Part shown: positions 1-12,000 of the stretch, piece after piece | How positions within the stretch are numbered: the stretch's first letter is position 1 | How the letters are laid out: each line of letters begins with the position of its first letter | From: Lactarius indigo | Lineage: Eukaryota > Basidiomycota > Agaricomycetes > Russulales > Russulaceae | Assembly (NCBI GenBank): GCA_025766275.1 | Contig: JAFKAC010000007.1 | Coordinates: forward strand, 1,798,001-1,862,000 | Length of the DNA stretch: 64,000 nt | Direction: 5' to 3' | Position numbers and translations under genes: made by a program | Notes under the pieces: model-generated | Databases searched by the model: none | What the model was told of the DNA's origin: nothing | The model's input: the letters and a program-made list of their open reading frames with translations, nothing else

Positions 1-27
1 GACGTGTAATGCTCAGTCTTAGCCGCG

Positions 28-1891
28 ATGTCCGGCCATCATGACTTTTTTGCCACACACCTGTCGGCGCTACGTCTGTCGCGGGCACTAGCTCAGGAAT
101 TCCCAAACACTAGAGCAGTGTGCCTGAACAACAGCTGGAACCCCGTGCTGGCGAACGAGGTCCGTCATTGCCTTCCTTTCCTGTCTCCCGAGTACCTGAT
201 CACCATCACCTACCCTACTATAGCTCGCCGAGGCGGAAGCGCTCTTATCCGATGTCTTGCGTGGGGTCAGCATTCTGCGAAGTCATCTAAGACCATTCAA
301 CCGTCTCCCACCAGAGCTCCTCGCTCACATCTTCTCTTTCCTCGGAGGTGGTGCCTACGTCGTCCCAGCTTCGCACGTATGTCAGCGATGGAGGGACGTC
401 GCGCTGGACACGCCATCGCTCTGGACCACCATCCGCCAAGACGACCATTTCTGCGCCGTGCAGTGTTTCGTGGAGCGCTCGCGGCGCATGAAGCTCGACG
501 TCTCCTTCCCGGTCTACATGCAGCAGGAGGGCATCAAGGGATTCCAGGCTGCCTTTGGGCACCACGCGTCGCGCATCCGGCGCCTGCACGTGGACGTCAA
601 CGGCGACCGCGTTGACGATTTCTATCGCTCGCTCGCCGGGTGCGACCTCGTGATGCCGGCGCTCGAGCACTTCTCGATCATGATGATCGAGTACGGATTC
701 CCCGACGACAGCCACGTCGACGGCCCCCTGAGTTTCTTCGACGAGTCGGAATTGCTCACCGAGCTCACGTTCAAAAGGGCGCTCCCGCTCCAGACCCACC
801 TCTCGCCCGCCATCCGATCTCTCACTCTGGCGGACAGGGTGGTCGACCTGGACGAGCTCCTCGACTGCCTCGGCGCGGCGCCGAACCTGGAGTACCTTGC
901 GCTGTTGGACTCGGTACCGCACACGTTCGACCCGAGAAGAAGACCCGTCGTCGCGCTGGACAAACTCAGAGAGTTCCATTGGTTCCAGGGCCGGGTCTAC
1001 GACAATGTGCTCGGGACCGTGAAGCTCTTCGAGCACGTCGTCCTCCCGAGCCTCGACAGCCCCGAGTTCGTGCTCCTTCTAGACCCTACAAAATACGCCG
1101 TCTCGGACCTATACATGCCCTGCCACCGTTCCACCACACTCTTCCACACTATCACGGAACTGTGTCTCGAGGCGACGCACTATTCGCCCGACAAGCCGGC
1201 GCGCAACAACATCGTCTTCCACGGCCTCCACAAGCACGAGACGCTCTTCAGCGTGCGCGTGCACCGCGCCTCGATCGAATCCGTCTGCGGCGGCACAGCG
1301 TCCTGCGTCGACGGCACCTGCATCGACGACAGCGGCTGGGGCTGGGATGACGGCACGGGCGACGGGCTGCTCCTCGCGTCCTCCGTCCGTGTCGACCTCT
1401 CCCACCTGACGCACCTGACGCTAACCAGCGCGCTGCCCTACAACTGGAGCCGGTTCTTCCGCGGCTCGTGGGGCAGCTTCTTCCACCGGCTGGCCGCGGT
1501 CCGCGTCCTCCGCCTGTACGTCCACCGGCCCGTCGACATCATCACGGCACTCGCGAGCGCAGACTACACCTCCGCACCGCACCTCCCCGCGCTCCGCGTA
1601 TTGCACCTCTTCCGCTGCGGCAGCGGCAACAACGACGGCGCGAATGGCGAAAAGGTCCTCTTGCGGTTCCTGAAGCGCCGTGCGGAGCTCGGAATCCCCA
1701 TAGAGAGCATCGTCTGCTCTGCGCCCGAGGACTCGGACAACGGGAACGACGCAGACGCAGACGCGCTCGTCATGATGCCCGGCGTGCTCTCCCTCGTCGA
1801 TTCTGTCGAGTTTGGCCATCCGGGCAAATGGGCGGACCCCCCTGGATTCCCACGACGCATGGGCGCGCTGCTCGAGGAGCACCTCAACTGA
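28..1891 (+). CDS. F-box protein, two exons
   Basis: Probable substrate-recognition subunit of an SCF ubiquitin ligase. The F-box has the pattern FNRLPPELLAHIFSFL followed by HVCQRWRDVALDTPSLW and is preceded by a short helix (LAEAEALLSDVLRG). About 450 residues of leucine-rich, non-repeat sequence follow, as in the large agaric F-box family. The frame containing the F-box has no ATG before it. I join an exon at 28-159 (MSGHHDFF...) to 224-1891 through a 64-nt intron (GTCCGT...CTATAG) that keeps the frame, giving about 599 aa. The donor is weak, so the 5' exon is uncertain while the long exon is secure. Remnants of the same gene lie at 13351-13775 and, inverted, at 38935-39340. The SKP1 link is family knowledge; the target is unknown. 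Confidence 0.75.
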
Positions 1892-2389
1892 TCGCGCTCG
1901 AATCAGCTGCGTCGTCTTCAAAACAAAACTCGTACAGTACTTCCCCTGCGTTCCAACTCCATTTTTTATTTTATTTTGATTGCATCCGCATGACAGACAT
2001 CGTTCCGGGATTGGCTGTATATATCATATCATGGCTGCACCAACTTTTGATTGCGCAACACTTTGATGGGCATTTTGGAGTTATTTCGTTATTCTTTAGC
2101 GCTTGCATTACCCGTGAGAGTCGGTGGTGCTCCAGGAGAAAAGGTGGGTTTAACATAATTGCAGTTCGTGCCCTGCCAGGGGCATCATCGTACCGCCGCC
2201 CTCTTGCGCTTGGGGAATGCATTTGGTTGTATCATACTTCTTGTGATGCCCGTGATGCCCTTGATGACCGTTAGGCCATTCTTCTTCGAATACCATTATG
2301 CACACCTTGTACAGTACACAAAACGTATCACATTTATTTATGATCCACTCGTATCATTTGTTACAAAGCGAGAGAAATGTTCAACATGT
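1892..2389. repeat. Shared 3' flank of duplicated block (copy 1 of 3)
   Basis: No gene seen. The stretch contains the 3' ends of the convergent F-box gene and copy A. The same sequence recurs at about 13790-14264 and, inverted, at about 38560-38960, recognisable from matching stretches such as GGATTGGCTGTATATAT and CTTGTACAGTACACAAAAC. It marks the F-box/membrane-gene junction as a unit that was duplicated together. Confidence 0.7.
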
Positions 2390-4716
2390 GATTAGCGCCT
2401 GACGGCAGCGTCTGCCTCTGGCGCTGGGGTACCGGCAGTTGTGAACCCGTCATAGAACGGCCCTTCCAACCAGTCCCCAGCCGGGAGGACAATCTGCCCA
2501 TTGCATTCAATTGCGCGGCAACAGCGATAGCGACGTTCTCCACGCCAAGCGCGCTCGCTGTCCGCATCCGCTGACGTTTCGCTGAGCCCTCCGGCGTCTG
2601 GGTCTTGACTTGCCGCTTATTGCTAGCGCTGTTTCCGAGATGCGGGGCGGAGCGGCGGGTACGCGGGCGGCGGTGGGGTGTAGGCGTCGAAGATTTGCTT
2701 GGCGAAAGTAAGGCCGACTTGATGGTGCACTTGGTGTTAGGTTCTCCGGATGGCTTCCGCTTTCGGTATGGGCCGGGAAGGGGAGTTTCTCGGGACTCCA
2801 TGACGGGGGTCCGACTCGGCGCCTCAAGATCTCGCTGGATGACGTTCGTGACTTGTAGGGCCGTCATGGAAGCCAGGACGGTCGGCGTGGAAGGAGAATT
2901 CGGACGATCGACGGCCTCCAGGATAGGCAAGGAAATTGTGATATCTAGTACGGGAAGGCGACTTTCTTCTTCAGCGTTGAAAGGTGCAGCAAAATTCACC
3001 TTGTCCCCAACTCCACGCACAGGTTTTCTCGGCTCAGTTTGTTTAGTGCTGCCATCGAGGACAGGTGCTGTCACTCTCGGCAGTTCGGAAGGATGAGATA
3101 GAAGCTGGTCCCGAGGCTAGATGAGGCTGTCGGCCGGGGCCAATACCTGCGCGGACATTGGGAGTACCACCACCTCCTCTGTCTGCGAAGATATTGAAAA
3201 TTCTGGAGCTAGTAACTACGGGGATGTGTCAAACTCAAAGGTCGATCCAGTCGAGGATGAACTCACCTTCTCTACTAGAGGCGGTGGTGGCGTGAAAAAT
3301 GTCATTTCCTTTGCCAAGGGCGTCCCCATGAAGGTAAAGCCTCAACCTGACCGACTAATAGAGACGCAGGAAATTCGCACTGACGCTCAAAGAATCGCTG
3401 ATGCTACGCCTTCTCGGCGTGAATAGGCGTCGCCAAGTACTCGCGCAAGCGAGGTTCCCACGTTTACATCCTCACACGCGCTGCTGGTGGGTGGTACTTT
3501 TCGGCGAGGGGTTCTCAGGAAATGTCCTGGGCGGACTTCAATCTCCTTGCGCATGCTGCAAAGACCGCCGCATGGGAATCAGGGCACAAAAGATGAAAGT
3601 GGGCGATGTACCTTCCGTCGGCCCTCCGGCCCGCGAGTCACTTTACACTCAAGCGTTAAAACCATCCGTGCGAGAGAAACATCAGCGGAACCAACACTGC
3701 TCACGACTACGGCCTGGTCTGGCTCTGGTCGTTCGGGTGACGGGCTCCCCGGGAGGAATCCAGGCGCGAGTACTTGGATACCGTCCAACTTGTATCGTCT
3801 GCGTCCGCTGTAGGATCTTTCTGATGAGGACAAATGAGTGCCACCGGCTTGGTTTTCATCAGGTTCTTGATTGGAGATGGTGTTGTCGATGTTCGTGACG
3901 GAGCCATGATGGAGGGATCTCGCATTGGGTGGTTTGGTTTTACGGTCTTCAGCAGGAGGCACAGAAAGAGGGATTGGGGGGGCGGAACCTGGTTTGTTCG
4001 CGTTATAGGGCCTCGCATTGAAATAGTAACGAACGACAGCGTAGAGCCATGGCTGAAAGATGCTGTGACTTCATTGGATAGATGGTACTGTGGAGTGAAA
4101 AAGGTAGAATTCAACAGGGGTTCTGAAGATCGTTCGTGGTTGGAGAGCTCTGTAGCACTGTCAAGAGGGCGGGGACAAACGTTTATGATGAGCTCATATA
4201 TAGGGAAAGTGGGTCTTACATATGTCTTGTTTGACGGGTTGCCAGTGCCCAAGCGGTATCAAAGCCGGCTCTGATGGAGCCGAGGTTTCCCAAAAGCGAG
4301 GAGGGGTAATCAATGCGATGCTAGAAGGGTTTTCAGACTTACAATTAGCTTTCGATGCGATGAGATCGAGGCATTCTGAGATACCAAGTATGCTGTCGGC
4401 TAAACGGCTAAAACTCTGGGTGGGACGTGCTAGGAGATGCTGGTCGTCGTCGCTTCATTGGAGCTGGGTCTGGGGTAACGCTTTCGTCCACCAAATACTT
4501 GCGCATAAAAACGAGGACGTCCTGGAGGAAGGAGGAAAGGGCATTTGGAGTATAGTTCCACCATCCGAGTCGGCTTCGGACTGGAAAAGACCAAGTATTG
4601 CGAAGACCCGCCGGAATCACTGTTGTCTCTCGAGTAGTTGTCTAGTAGCAAGGGTCTTTCTGAAGAAGGGACAAACGTTCGCTCAGGCGCATAAGATGCC
4701 GATAGAAAGTTGAACC
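2390..4716 (-). pseudogene. Decayed copy A of the membrane-protein gene at 14265-17182
   Basis: Read on the minus strand this matches the intact gene at 14265-17182 over nearly its whole length. The C-terminal block (KRKPSGEP, PHRRPRTRRSAPHLGNSASN, GTGWKGRSMTGSQLPVP) and middle block (LAPGFLPGSPSPER) are recognisable. They now lie in several different frames with stops between them. About 200 bp are missing inside the first exon, between the SQYLVFS and YSKCPF segments, and the 5' end including the first hydrophobic segment is gone. Homology stops abruptly near 4716. The copy inverted at 36-38.6 kb resembles this one more than the intact gene. Confidence 0.8.
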
Positions 4717-5400
4717 TATGAAAGATCGGGTACTTGGTTCTCGGTACGACCTGTCGGTATATCGGATATCTTGTTTCTCCAAACGGAGGACATCTTTGGC
4801 ATAGCAGGTGGGACAGTGTGAATAGATCCGGAAGCTACTTGCCATACGAGCGATGAGAGCGTCGGCTCATGCCATCGTCATATTTTCTTGCAGTAGGGAT
4901 CAAGTAGAATGGGTTGGCACGTACGGAGCGTCGATGTCGTTTCTTTGCAAGACTTGAGGTCAGGCAATTGCGCGACGCCTGGGCCTTCCTTGCGTCTGGC
5001 GCTGGAGCTATATGAGTACAGCATCGTGCTTGACGATGGGTGGGTGCATACTTGATTCAAGAGGAAGGGTTGACCTTGAAATGATGCGGAATAGGCATTT
5101 GACATATGAAGCTATATGGACTTACGAGGTCGAGAGAGGTCAAGCGCCAACCAGACCCTATACTACCTCGAGCAGCGGCCTTGTTGAGCTCGATGTTCCG
5201 GAGTGGGCTCTCCCTCTCCTCGCCCCCGCACTTGGATGACGCATCGCCGCATGCCGGCGCAGGATCAGGAAAGGTGTTAAAATCGAGTTCGAAGTCACAG
5301 GCAGTGTTCATACCAATGCCGATTCATCTGCTCACGGCGCCACCGACCCTGTTGCTACTAGGCCGCGCTATAACAGCAGGGGAGCAGGGGAGATGAAGTC
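4717..5400 (-). pseudogene. Broken coding fragment of unknown family, duplicated at 44.97-45.84 kb
   Basis: Minus-strand segments at 5057-5311 (ACDFELDFNTFPDPAPACGD, ELNKAAARGSIGSG) and 4878-5105 (SNAYSASFQGQPFLLNQV) are nearly identical to segments read on the plus strand at about 45080-45530. A possible donor (GTAAGT near 5125) separates the two segments. I do not recognise the family, and neither copy forms a complete gene. It looks like part of an older gene caught in the duplicated block. Confidence 0.45.
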
Positions 5401-6067
5401 CGGGGACAAGGGGTGGAGATCTGTGAAGTGCAAGGGGCGTGGGGAGGGCGCGTTAATGATGCAAAAAGCGTCTCGAAGTCCGCCTTGTTCAGACTCCGGG
5501 TGCTCGTGAAAAGCCATGTGTAGGACCTCAGCTGGGGTCTTGAACATGTGCTCGCAAGTCAGCGTGGGTTGGCGGTGCTCGGGCTATTTGTAGGCTGTGA
5601 GCTATTGGGCTACCCCATCTGCTTTGCGTGCGCACATGTATGTCTGCAAGGGCTGTAGTCGTCTGGGGGGAATATGACGGGGCAATGACGATGGTGACGA
5701 TGTTGAGTGCTGAGCACACAGACTTTCGTCGACTCTCAAATGGGATCTTTGTGTCGCAACCAGATAGCGGAATGAGCGGAATGCGAAGAAAAAAGGGGAA
5801 CGCGACGCACGAGATCAAACATGACGAGAAGGTGGAGGTTGCAGGCCTGTCAATGATCCAAACATTGTATGGACAAGTGGATGCGCTGTATATCTCAAGC
5901 TGCGGGATAATAATGGCCAGTCCTCGGGTAGACCTAGTTGGGGATTTTGGTGACAGAACTGAGACGTCGATATGACCGAGTTGCATGGTGGCTGCCGCAT
6001 AAGGAAGGCGAACCGTGTGAACCATCGATCGACAACTCTTGCTCCCGCCACTCACTCACTCATTCCA
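5401..6067. promoter_or_regulatory. Upstream region of the GTPase-like gene
   Basis: About 670 bp with no supported gene. It is duplicated in inverted form at about 44290-44970, just upstream of the second GTPase copy. The short open frames on both strands look like chance frames. It presumably holds the promoter; I see no convincing TATA box. Confidence 0.4.
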
Positions 6068-9000
6068 ATGGACACCCAACAACCCACTCGTCGAATTCCA
6101 GATATCAAGTTCCGAGTCCTTATTATAGGAAGGGCGAATGCTGGAAAAACATCTATCTTGCAACGAGTATGCGAGACGACGGACAGCCCCATTATTTACC
6201 GGGGAGGAATGCAGGTACGAGCTCAAACAACATATCTACGGATCTGATCTCACCTCCAACCAGGTTAAACTCGACCCGTCCATAGATGTTAGTGACAATA
6301 GTACTTCTCTTTGGTTGCCTCTAAACCTAAAGCCAGCGAGGCGAGCACCACGTCGACGATGAACTTACGTTCTCCAATCATAAGGGCTACATATTTCACG
6401 ATTCTTGCGGAATCGAGTCTGGAGGCGTAGAGGAACTCTGGGATTTGAAAGAATTCATTCGACGCAGATGTAGAGGAACGCGACTGGAAGACAGATTGCA
6501 TGCGATATGGTTTGGACTCTCAAGGGTTCACGCATTCACGGTTACGACAACTGACGTTCATATTTTCAGGTACTGCGTGCCAATGGACAACCAACGTCCA
6601 CAACTCGATCTCAAATTTTTCAAGGGCATCTGTCCCGACCGGAGTGGTACGACGTTATGGAAATCTGTGACTGTATTTAACAAAATGATTTGCAGTCCCC
6701 GTCATTGCGGTATTTACCAAATACGACCAATTCTTGCGAAATGTCGAAATCCATGTGGAGGATTTCGGAAGCCCAAATGACAACGTACTCGATGTGGCAG
6801 ACAAACAATTTCAAGAGCACTACCTGCGTCTCCTAGGTGACGATGTTAGGTTTGTTCGACTAGAAAGTAGGTTCAGAGGCAAAATACCAGAGTTATGTGC
6901 TAATGGGTGTCGGTAGAAATGCACAGGCAAAACACGCGCTGTGATACGCTTATTGAGACGACGGCCGCAGCTTTGAGTAATGACGCTGTCGCACTGATGC
7001 TCTTGGCTGTGCAAAAGGATAATATAAAACTGAGTGTTAAAACAGCGTTGGACCGGTGAGTGCACCAGTTGAAGGGGCGAAGCGAGCGTTGATCACAGCA
7101 ACCATTGCAGTATCCTCTCCAATACCAGCTGGGACAAGAGCAGCGAAGTTATAGTCGAGGAATGTCTTCTTCATTTTCCATACATCTGGGTAAGTTTTGA
7201 TGGTGTGTTAAATTGTGGTACATGGATCATGATGGTTGATGCCGCTTCACTCATAGTATGTGAGTGCTAACTCTTATTCACGGTTTTCAGATCGACTGAC
7301 CTAACCATGCCGGTGATCTACTCTTCAGTTTGTGAGTGGCTACCGTCCTTCGCTGCACTTCAAGTGTACTGACAGCTCCTATCCTTGACTCTCTAGAACG
7401 TGAGTGGCTGCCGTGGCTCTGCGTTTTAAGTGTATTGACAACGTATGTCCTCTGCTCTCCAGAGTGTGAGTGGCTGTTGTGGCTCGCTGTGTTTCAAGCA
7501 TGCTGACGATGCCTGTCCTCGGCTCTCCAGAGAGTGAGTGGCTGACAGGGCTCGTTATGTTTCAACCCTTCTGACGATGCCTGTCCACGGCTCTCCAGGA
7601 AGTGAGTGGCTGCTGTGGCCCGCAACGTTCCAAGCCTGCTGACGATACCCATCCTCGGCTCTCCAGTATGTGAGTGGCTGCCATGGCTCGCTGTGTTGCA
7701 ACCCTTCTGACGACACCTGTCCTCGGCTCTCCAGGAAGTGAGTGGCTGCTATGGCTCTCTATGTTTCAAACCTTCTGACGATGCCTGTCCACGGCTCTCC
7801 AGGAAGTGAGTGGCTGACATGGCTCGCTGTGTTTCACGCATGCTGATGACACCTCTCCTCGGCTCTCCAGAGAGTGAGTGGTTGCTATGGCCCGCAATGT
7901 TCCAACCCTGCTGACGACACCTGTCCTCGGCTCTCCAGATGGTGAGTGGCTGACATAGCTCGCTGTGTTTCAACCCTTCTGACGACACCTGTCCACGATT
8001 CTCCAGAAAGTGAGTGGTTGCTGTGGCCCGCTATATTTCAACCCTTCTGACGATGCCTGCCCTCGGCTCTCCAGTTGGTGAGTGGCTGACATGGCTCGCT
8101 GTGTTTCAAGCATGCTGATGACACCTGTCCTCGGCTCTCCAGAGAGTGAGTGGTTGCTGTGGCCCGCAACGATCCAAGCCTGCTGACGACACCTGTCCAT
8201 GGCTCTCCAGGAAGTGAGTGGCTGCTGTGGTCCACTATGTTTCAACCCTTCTGACGACACCTGTCTACGGCTCTCCAGTCTGTGAGTGGCTGCTGTGGCC
8301 CTCTATGTTTCAACCCTTCTGACGATGCTTGTCCTCGGCTCTCCAGGAAGTGAGTGGTTGCTGTGGCCCGCAACGTTCCAAGCCTGCTGACGATGCCTGT
8401 CCTCGGCTCTCCAGTTGGTGAGTGGCTGACAGGGCTCGCTGTGTTTCAACCCTTCTGACGATGCCTGTCCTCGGCTCTCCAGCAAGTGAGTGACTTCCAT
8501 GGCTCGCTGTGTTTCAAGCATGCTGATGGCACCTGTCCTCGGCTCTCCAGTATGTGAGTGGTTGCTGTGGCCCGCAACAATCCAAGCCTGCTGACGACAC
8601 CTGTCCACGGCTCTCCAGGAAGTGAGTGGCTGCTGTGGTCCGCTATGTTTCAACCCTTCTGACGATGCCTGTCCACGGCTCTCCAGGAAGTGAGTGGCTG
8701 ACATGGCTCGCTGTGTTTCAACCCTTGTGATGACACCTGTCCTCGGCTCTCCAGAAAGTGAGTGGCTGCTGTGGCCTGTTATGTTTCAACCCTTCTGACG
8801 ATGCCTGTCCTCGGCTCTCCAGTTGGTGAGTGGCTGCCATGGCTTGCTATGTTTCAAGCATGCTGATGGCACCTGTCCTCGGCTCTCCAGTCTGTGAGTG
8901 GTTGGTGTGGCCCACAACGTTCCAACCCTGCTGACGATGCCTGTCCTCGGCTTTCCAGGAAGTGAGTGGCTGCCATGGCTCGCTGTGTTTCAAGCATGCT

Positions 9001-12000
9001 GATGACACCTGTCCTCGGCTCTCCAGTCTGTGAGTGGCTGCTGTGGCCTGTTAGTTTCAACCCTTCTGACGATGCCTGTCCACGGCTCTCCAGTTGGTGA
9101 GTGGCTGCCATGGCTTGCTATGTTTCAAGCATGCTGATGGCACCTGTCCTCGGCTCTCCAGTCTGTGAGTGGTTGGTGTGGCCCACAACGTTCCAACCCT
9201 GCTGACAATGCCTGTCCTCGGCTTTCCAGGAAGTGAGTGGCTGCCATGGGTCGCTGTGTTTCAAGCATGCTGATGACACCTGTCCTCGGCTCACCAGAGA
9301 GTGAGTGGTTGTTGTGGCCCGCAACGTTCCAAGCCTGCTGACGATGCCTGTCCTCGGCTCTCCAGTTGGTGAGTGGCTGACATGGCTCGCTGTGTTTCAA
9401 CTCTTCTGACGACACCTGTCCATGACTCTCCAGAAAGTGAGTGGCTGCTGTGGCCCGCTATGTTTCAACCCTTCTGACGATGCCTGTCCACGGCTCTCCA
9501 GTTGGTGAGTGACTTCCATGGCTCGCTGCATTTCAAGCATGCTGGTGACACCTGTCCTCGGCTCTCCAGGAAGTGAGTGGTTGCTGTGGCCCGCAACAAT
9601 CCAAGCCTGCTGACGATGCCTATCCACGGCTCTCCAGGAAGTGAGTGGCTGACATGGCTCGCTGTGTTTCAACCCTTCTGATGACACCTGTCCACGGCTC
9701 TCCAGAAAGTGAGTGGCTGCTGTGGCCTGCTACATTGCAACCCTTCTGACGATGCCTGTCCTCGGCTCTCCAGTATGTGAGTGGCTGACATGGCTCGCTG
9801 TGTTTCACGCATGCTGATGACACCTGTCCTCGGCTCTCCAGGAAGTGAGTGGCTGCTGTGGCCCGCAACGTTCCAAGCCTGCTGACGATGCCTGTCCTCG
9901 GCTCTCCAGTTGGTGAGTGGCTGCCATGGCTCGCTGTGTTTCAACCCTTCTGATGACACCTGTCCACGATTCTCCAGAACGTGAGTGGCTGCTGTGGCCT
10001 GTTATGTTTCAACCCTTCTGACGATGCCTGTCATCGGCTCTCCAGCAAGTGAGTGGCTGACATGGCTCGCTGTGTTTCACGCATGCTGATGGCACCTGTC
10101 CTCGGCTCACCAGAGAGTGAGTGGCTGCTGTGGCCCACAACGTTCCAACCCTGCTGACGACACCTGTCCATGGCTCTCCAGTTGGTGAGTGGCTGCCATG
10201 GCTCGCTGTGTTTCAAGCATGCTGATGACACCTGTCCATGGCTCTCCAGGAGGTGAGTGGCTGCTGTGGCCCGCTATATTTCAACCCTTCTGACGATGCC
10301 TGTCCACGGCTCTCCAGTTGGTGAGTGGCTGCCATGGCTCGCTGTGTTTCAAGCATGCTGATGACACCTGTTCTCGGCTCTCCAGTCTGTGAGTGGTTGG
10401 TGTGGCCCACAACGTTCCAACCCTGCTGACGATGCCTGTCCTCGGCTCTCCAGTTGGTGAGTGGCTGCCATGGCTCGCTGTGTTTCACGCATGCTGATGA
10501 CACCTCTGCTCGGCTCTCCAGAGAGTGAGTGGCTGCTGTGGCCCGCAACATTCCAACCCTGCTGACGATGCCTGTCCTCGGCTCTCCAGGTGGTGAGTGG
10601 CTGACATGGCTCGCTGTGTTTCAACCCTTGTGATGACACCTGTCCTCGGCTCTCCAGGGAGTGAGTGGCTGCTGTGGCCTGTTATGTTTCAACTCTTCTG
10701 ACGATGCCTGTCCACGGCTCTCCAGTTGGTGAGTGGCTGCCATGGCTTGCTATGTTTCAAGCATGCTGATGGCACCTATCCTCGGCTCTCCAGTCTGTGA
10801 GTGGTTGGTGTGGCCCACAACGTTCCAACCCTGCTGACGATGCCTGTCCTCGGCTTTCCAGTTGGTGAGTGGCTGCCATGGCTCGCTGTGTTTCAAGCAT
10901 GTTGATGACACCTGTCCTCGGCTCTCCAGAGAGTGAGTGGTTGCTGTAGCCTGCAACGTTCCAAGCCTGCTGACGATGCCTGTCCTCGGCTCTCCAGGTT
11001 GTGAGTGGCTGCCATGGCTCGCTGTGTTTCACGCATGCTGATGACACCTCTCCTCGGCTCTCCAGGAAGTGAGTGGCTGCTGTGGCCCGCTATGTTTCAA
11101 ACCTTCTGACGATGCCTGACCTCGGCTCTCCAGGAAGTGCGTGGCTGCTGTGTCCCGCTATGTTTCAACGCTTCTTACGACACCTGTCCATGGCTCTCCA
11201 GAGAGTGAGTGGCTGCCATGGCTCGCTGTGTTTCAAGCATGCTGATGACACCTGTCCTCTGCTCTCCAGTCTGTGAGTGGTTGCTGTGGCCCGCAACGTT
11301 CCAAGCCTGCTGACGACACCTGTTCTCGGCTCTCCAGAGAGTGAGTGGCTGCCATTGCTCGCTGTGTTTCAAGCATGCTGACAACGCCTGTCCTTGACTC
11401 TCCAGTTGGTGAGTGGCTGCCATGGCTCGCTGTGTTTCAAGCATGCTGACGATGCCTGTCCTCGGCTCTCCAGAGAGTGAGCGGCTGCCATGGCTCGCTG
11501 TGTTTCAAGCATGCTGACGATGCCTGTCCTCGGCTCTCCAGAGAGTGAGTGGCTGCCATGTCTCACTGTGTTTCAAGCATGCTGATGATACCTGTCCTCG
11601 ACTCTCCAGTCTGTAAGTGGCTTCTGTGGCCCGCAACATTCCAACCCTTCTGACGATGCCTGCCCTCGGCTCTCCAGGTGGTGAGTGGCTGCCATGGCTC
11701 GCTGTGTTTCAAGCATGCTGACGACACCTGTTCTCGGCTCTCCAGTATGTGAGTGGCTGGTGTGGCCCGCTATGTTTCAACCCTTCTGACGATGCCTGCC
11801 CTCGGCTCTTCAGTATGTGAGTGGCTGCCATGGGTCGCTGTGTTTCAAGCATGCTGATGACACCTGTCCTCGGCTCTCCAGTCTGTGAGTGGTTGCTGTG
11901 GCCCGCAACGTTCCAAGCCTGCTGACGACACCTCTCCTCGGCTCACCAGAGAGTGAGTGGCTGCTGTGGCCCTCTATGTTCCAACCCTTCTGACGATGTC

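Noticed and set aside
257..259. TTG at 257 as start of the first F-box gene
   Set aside because: Coding similarity to other F-box proteins extends upstream to an acceptor at 221-223, so the exon begins at 224 and the true start is in an earlier exon.
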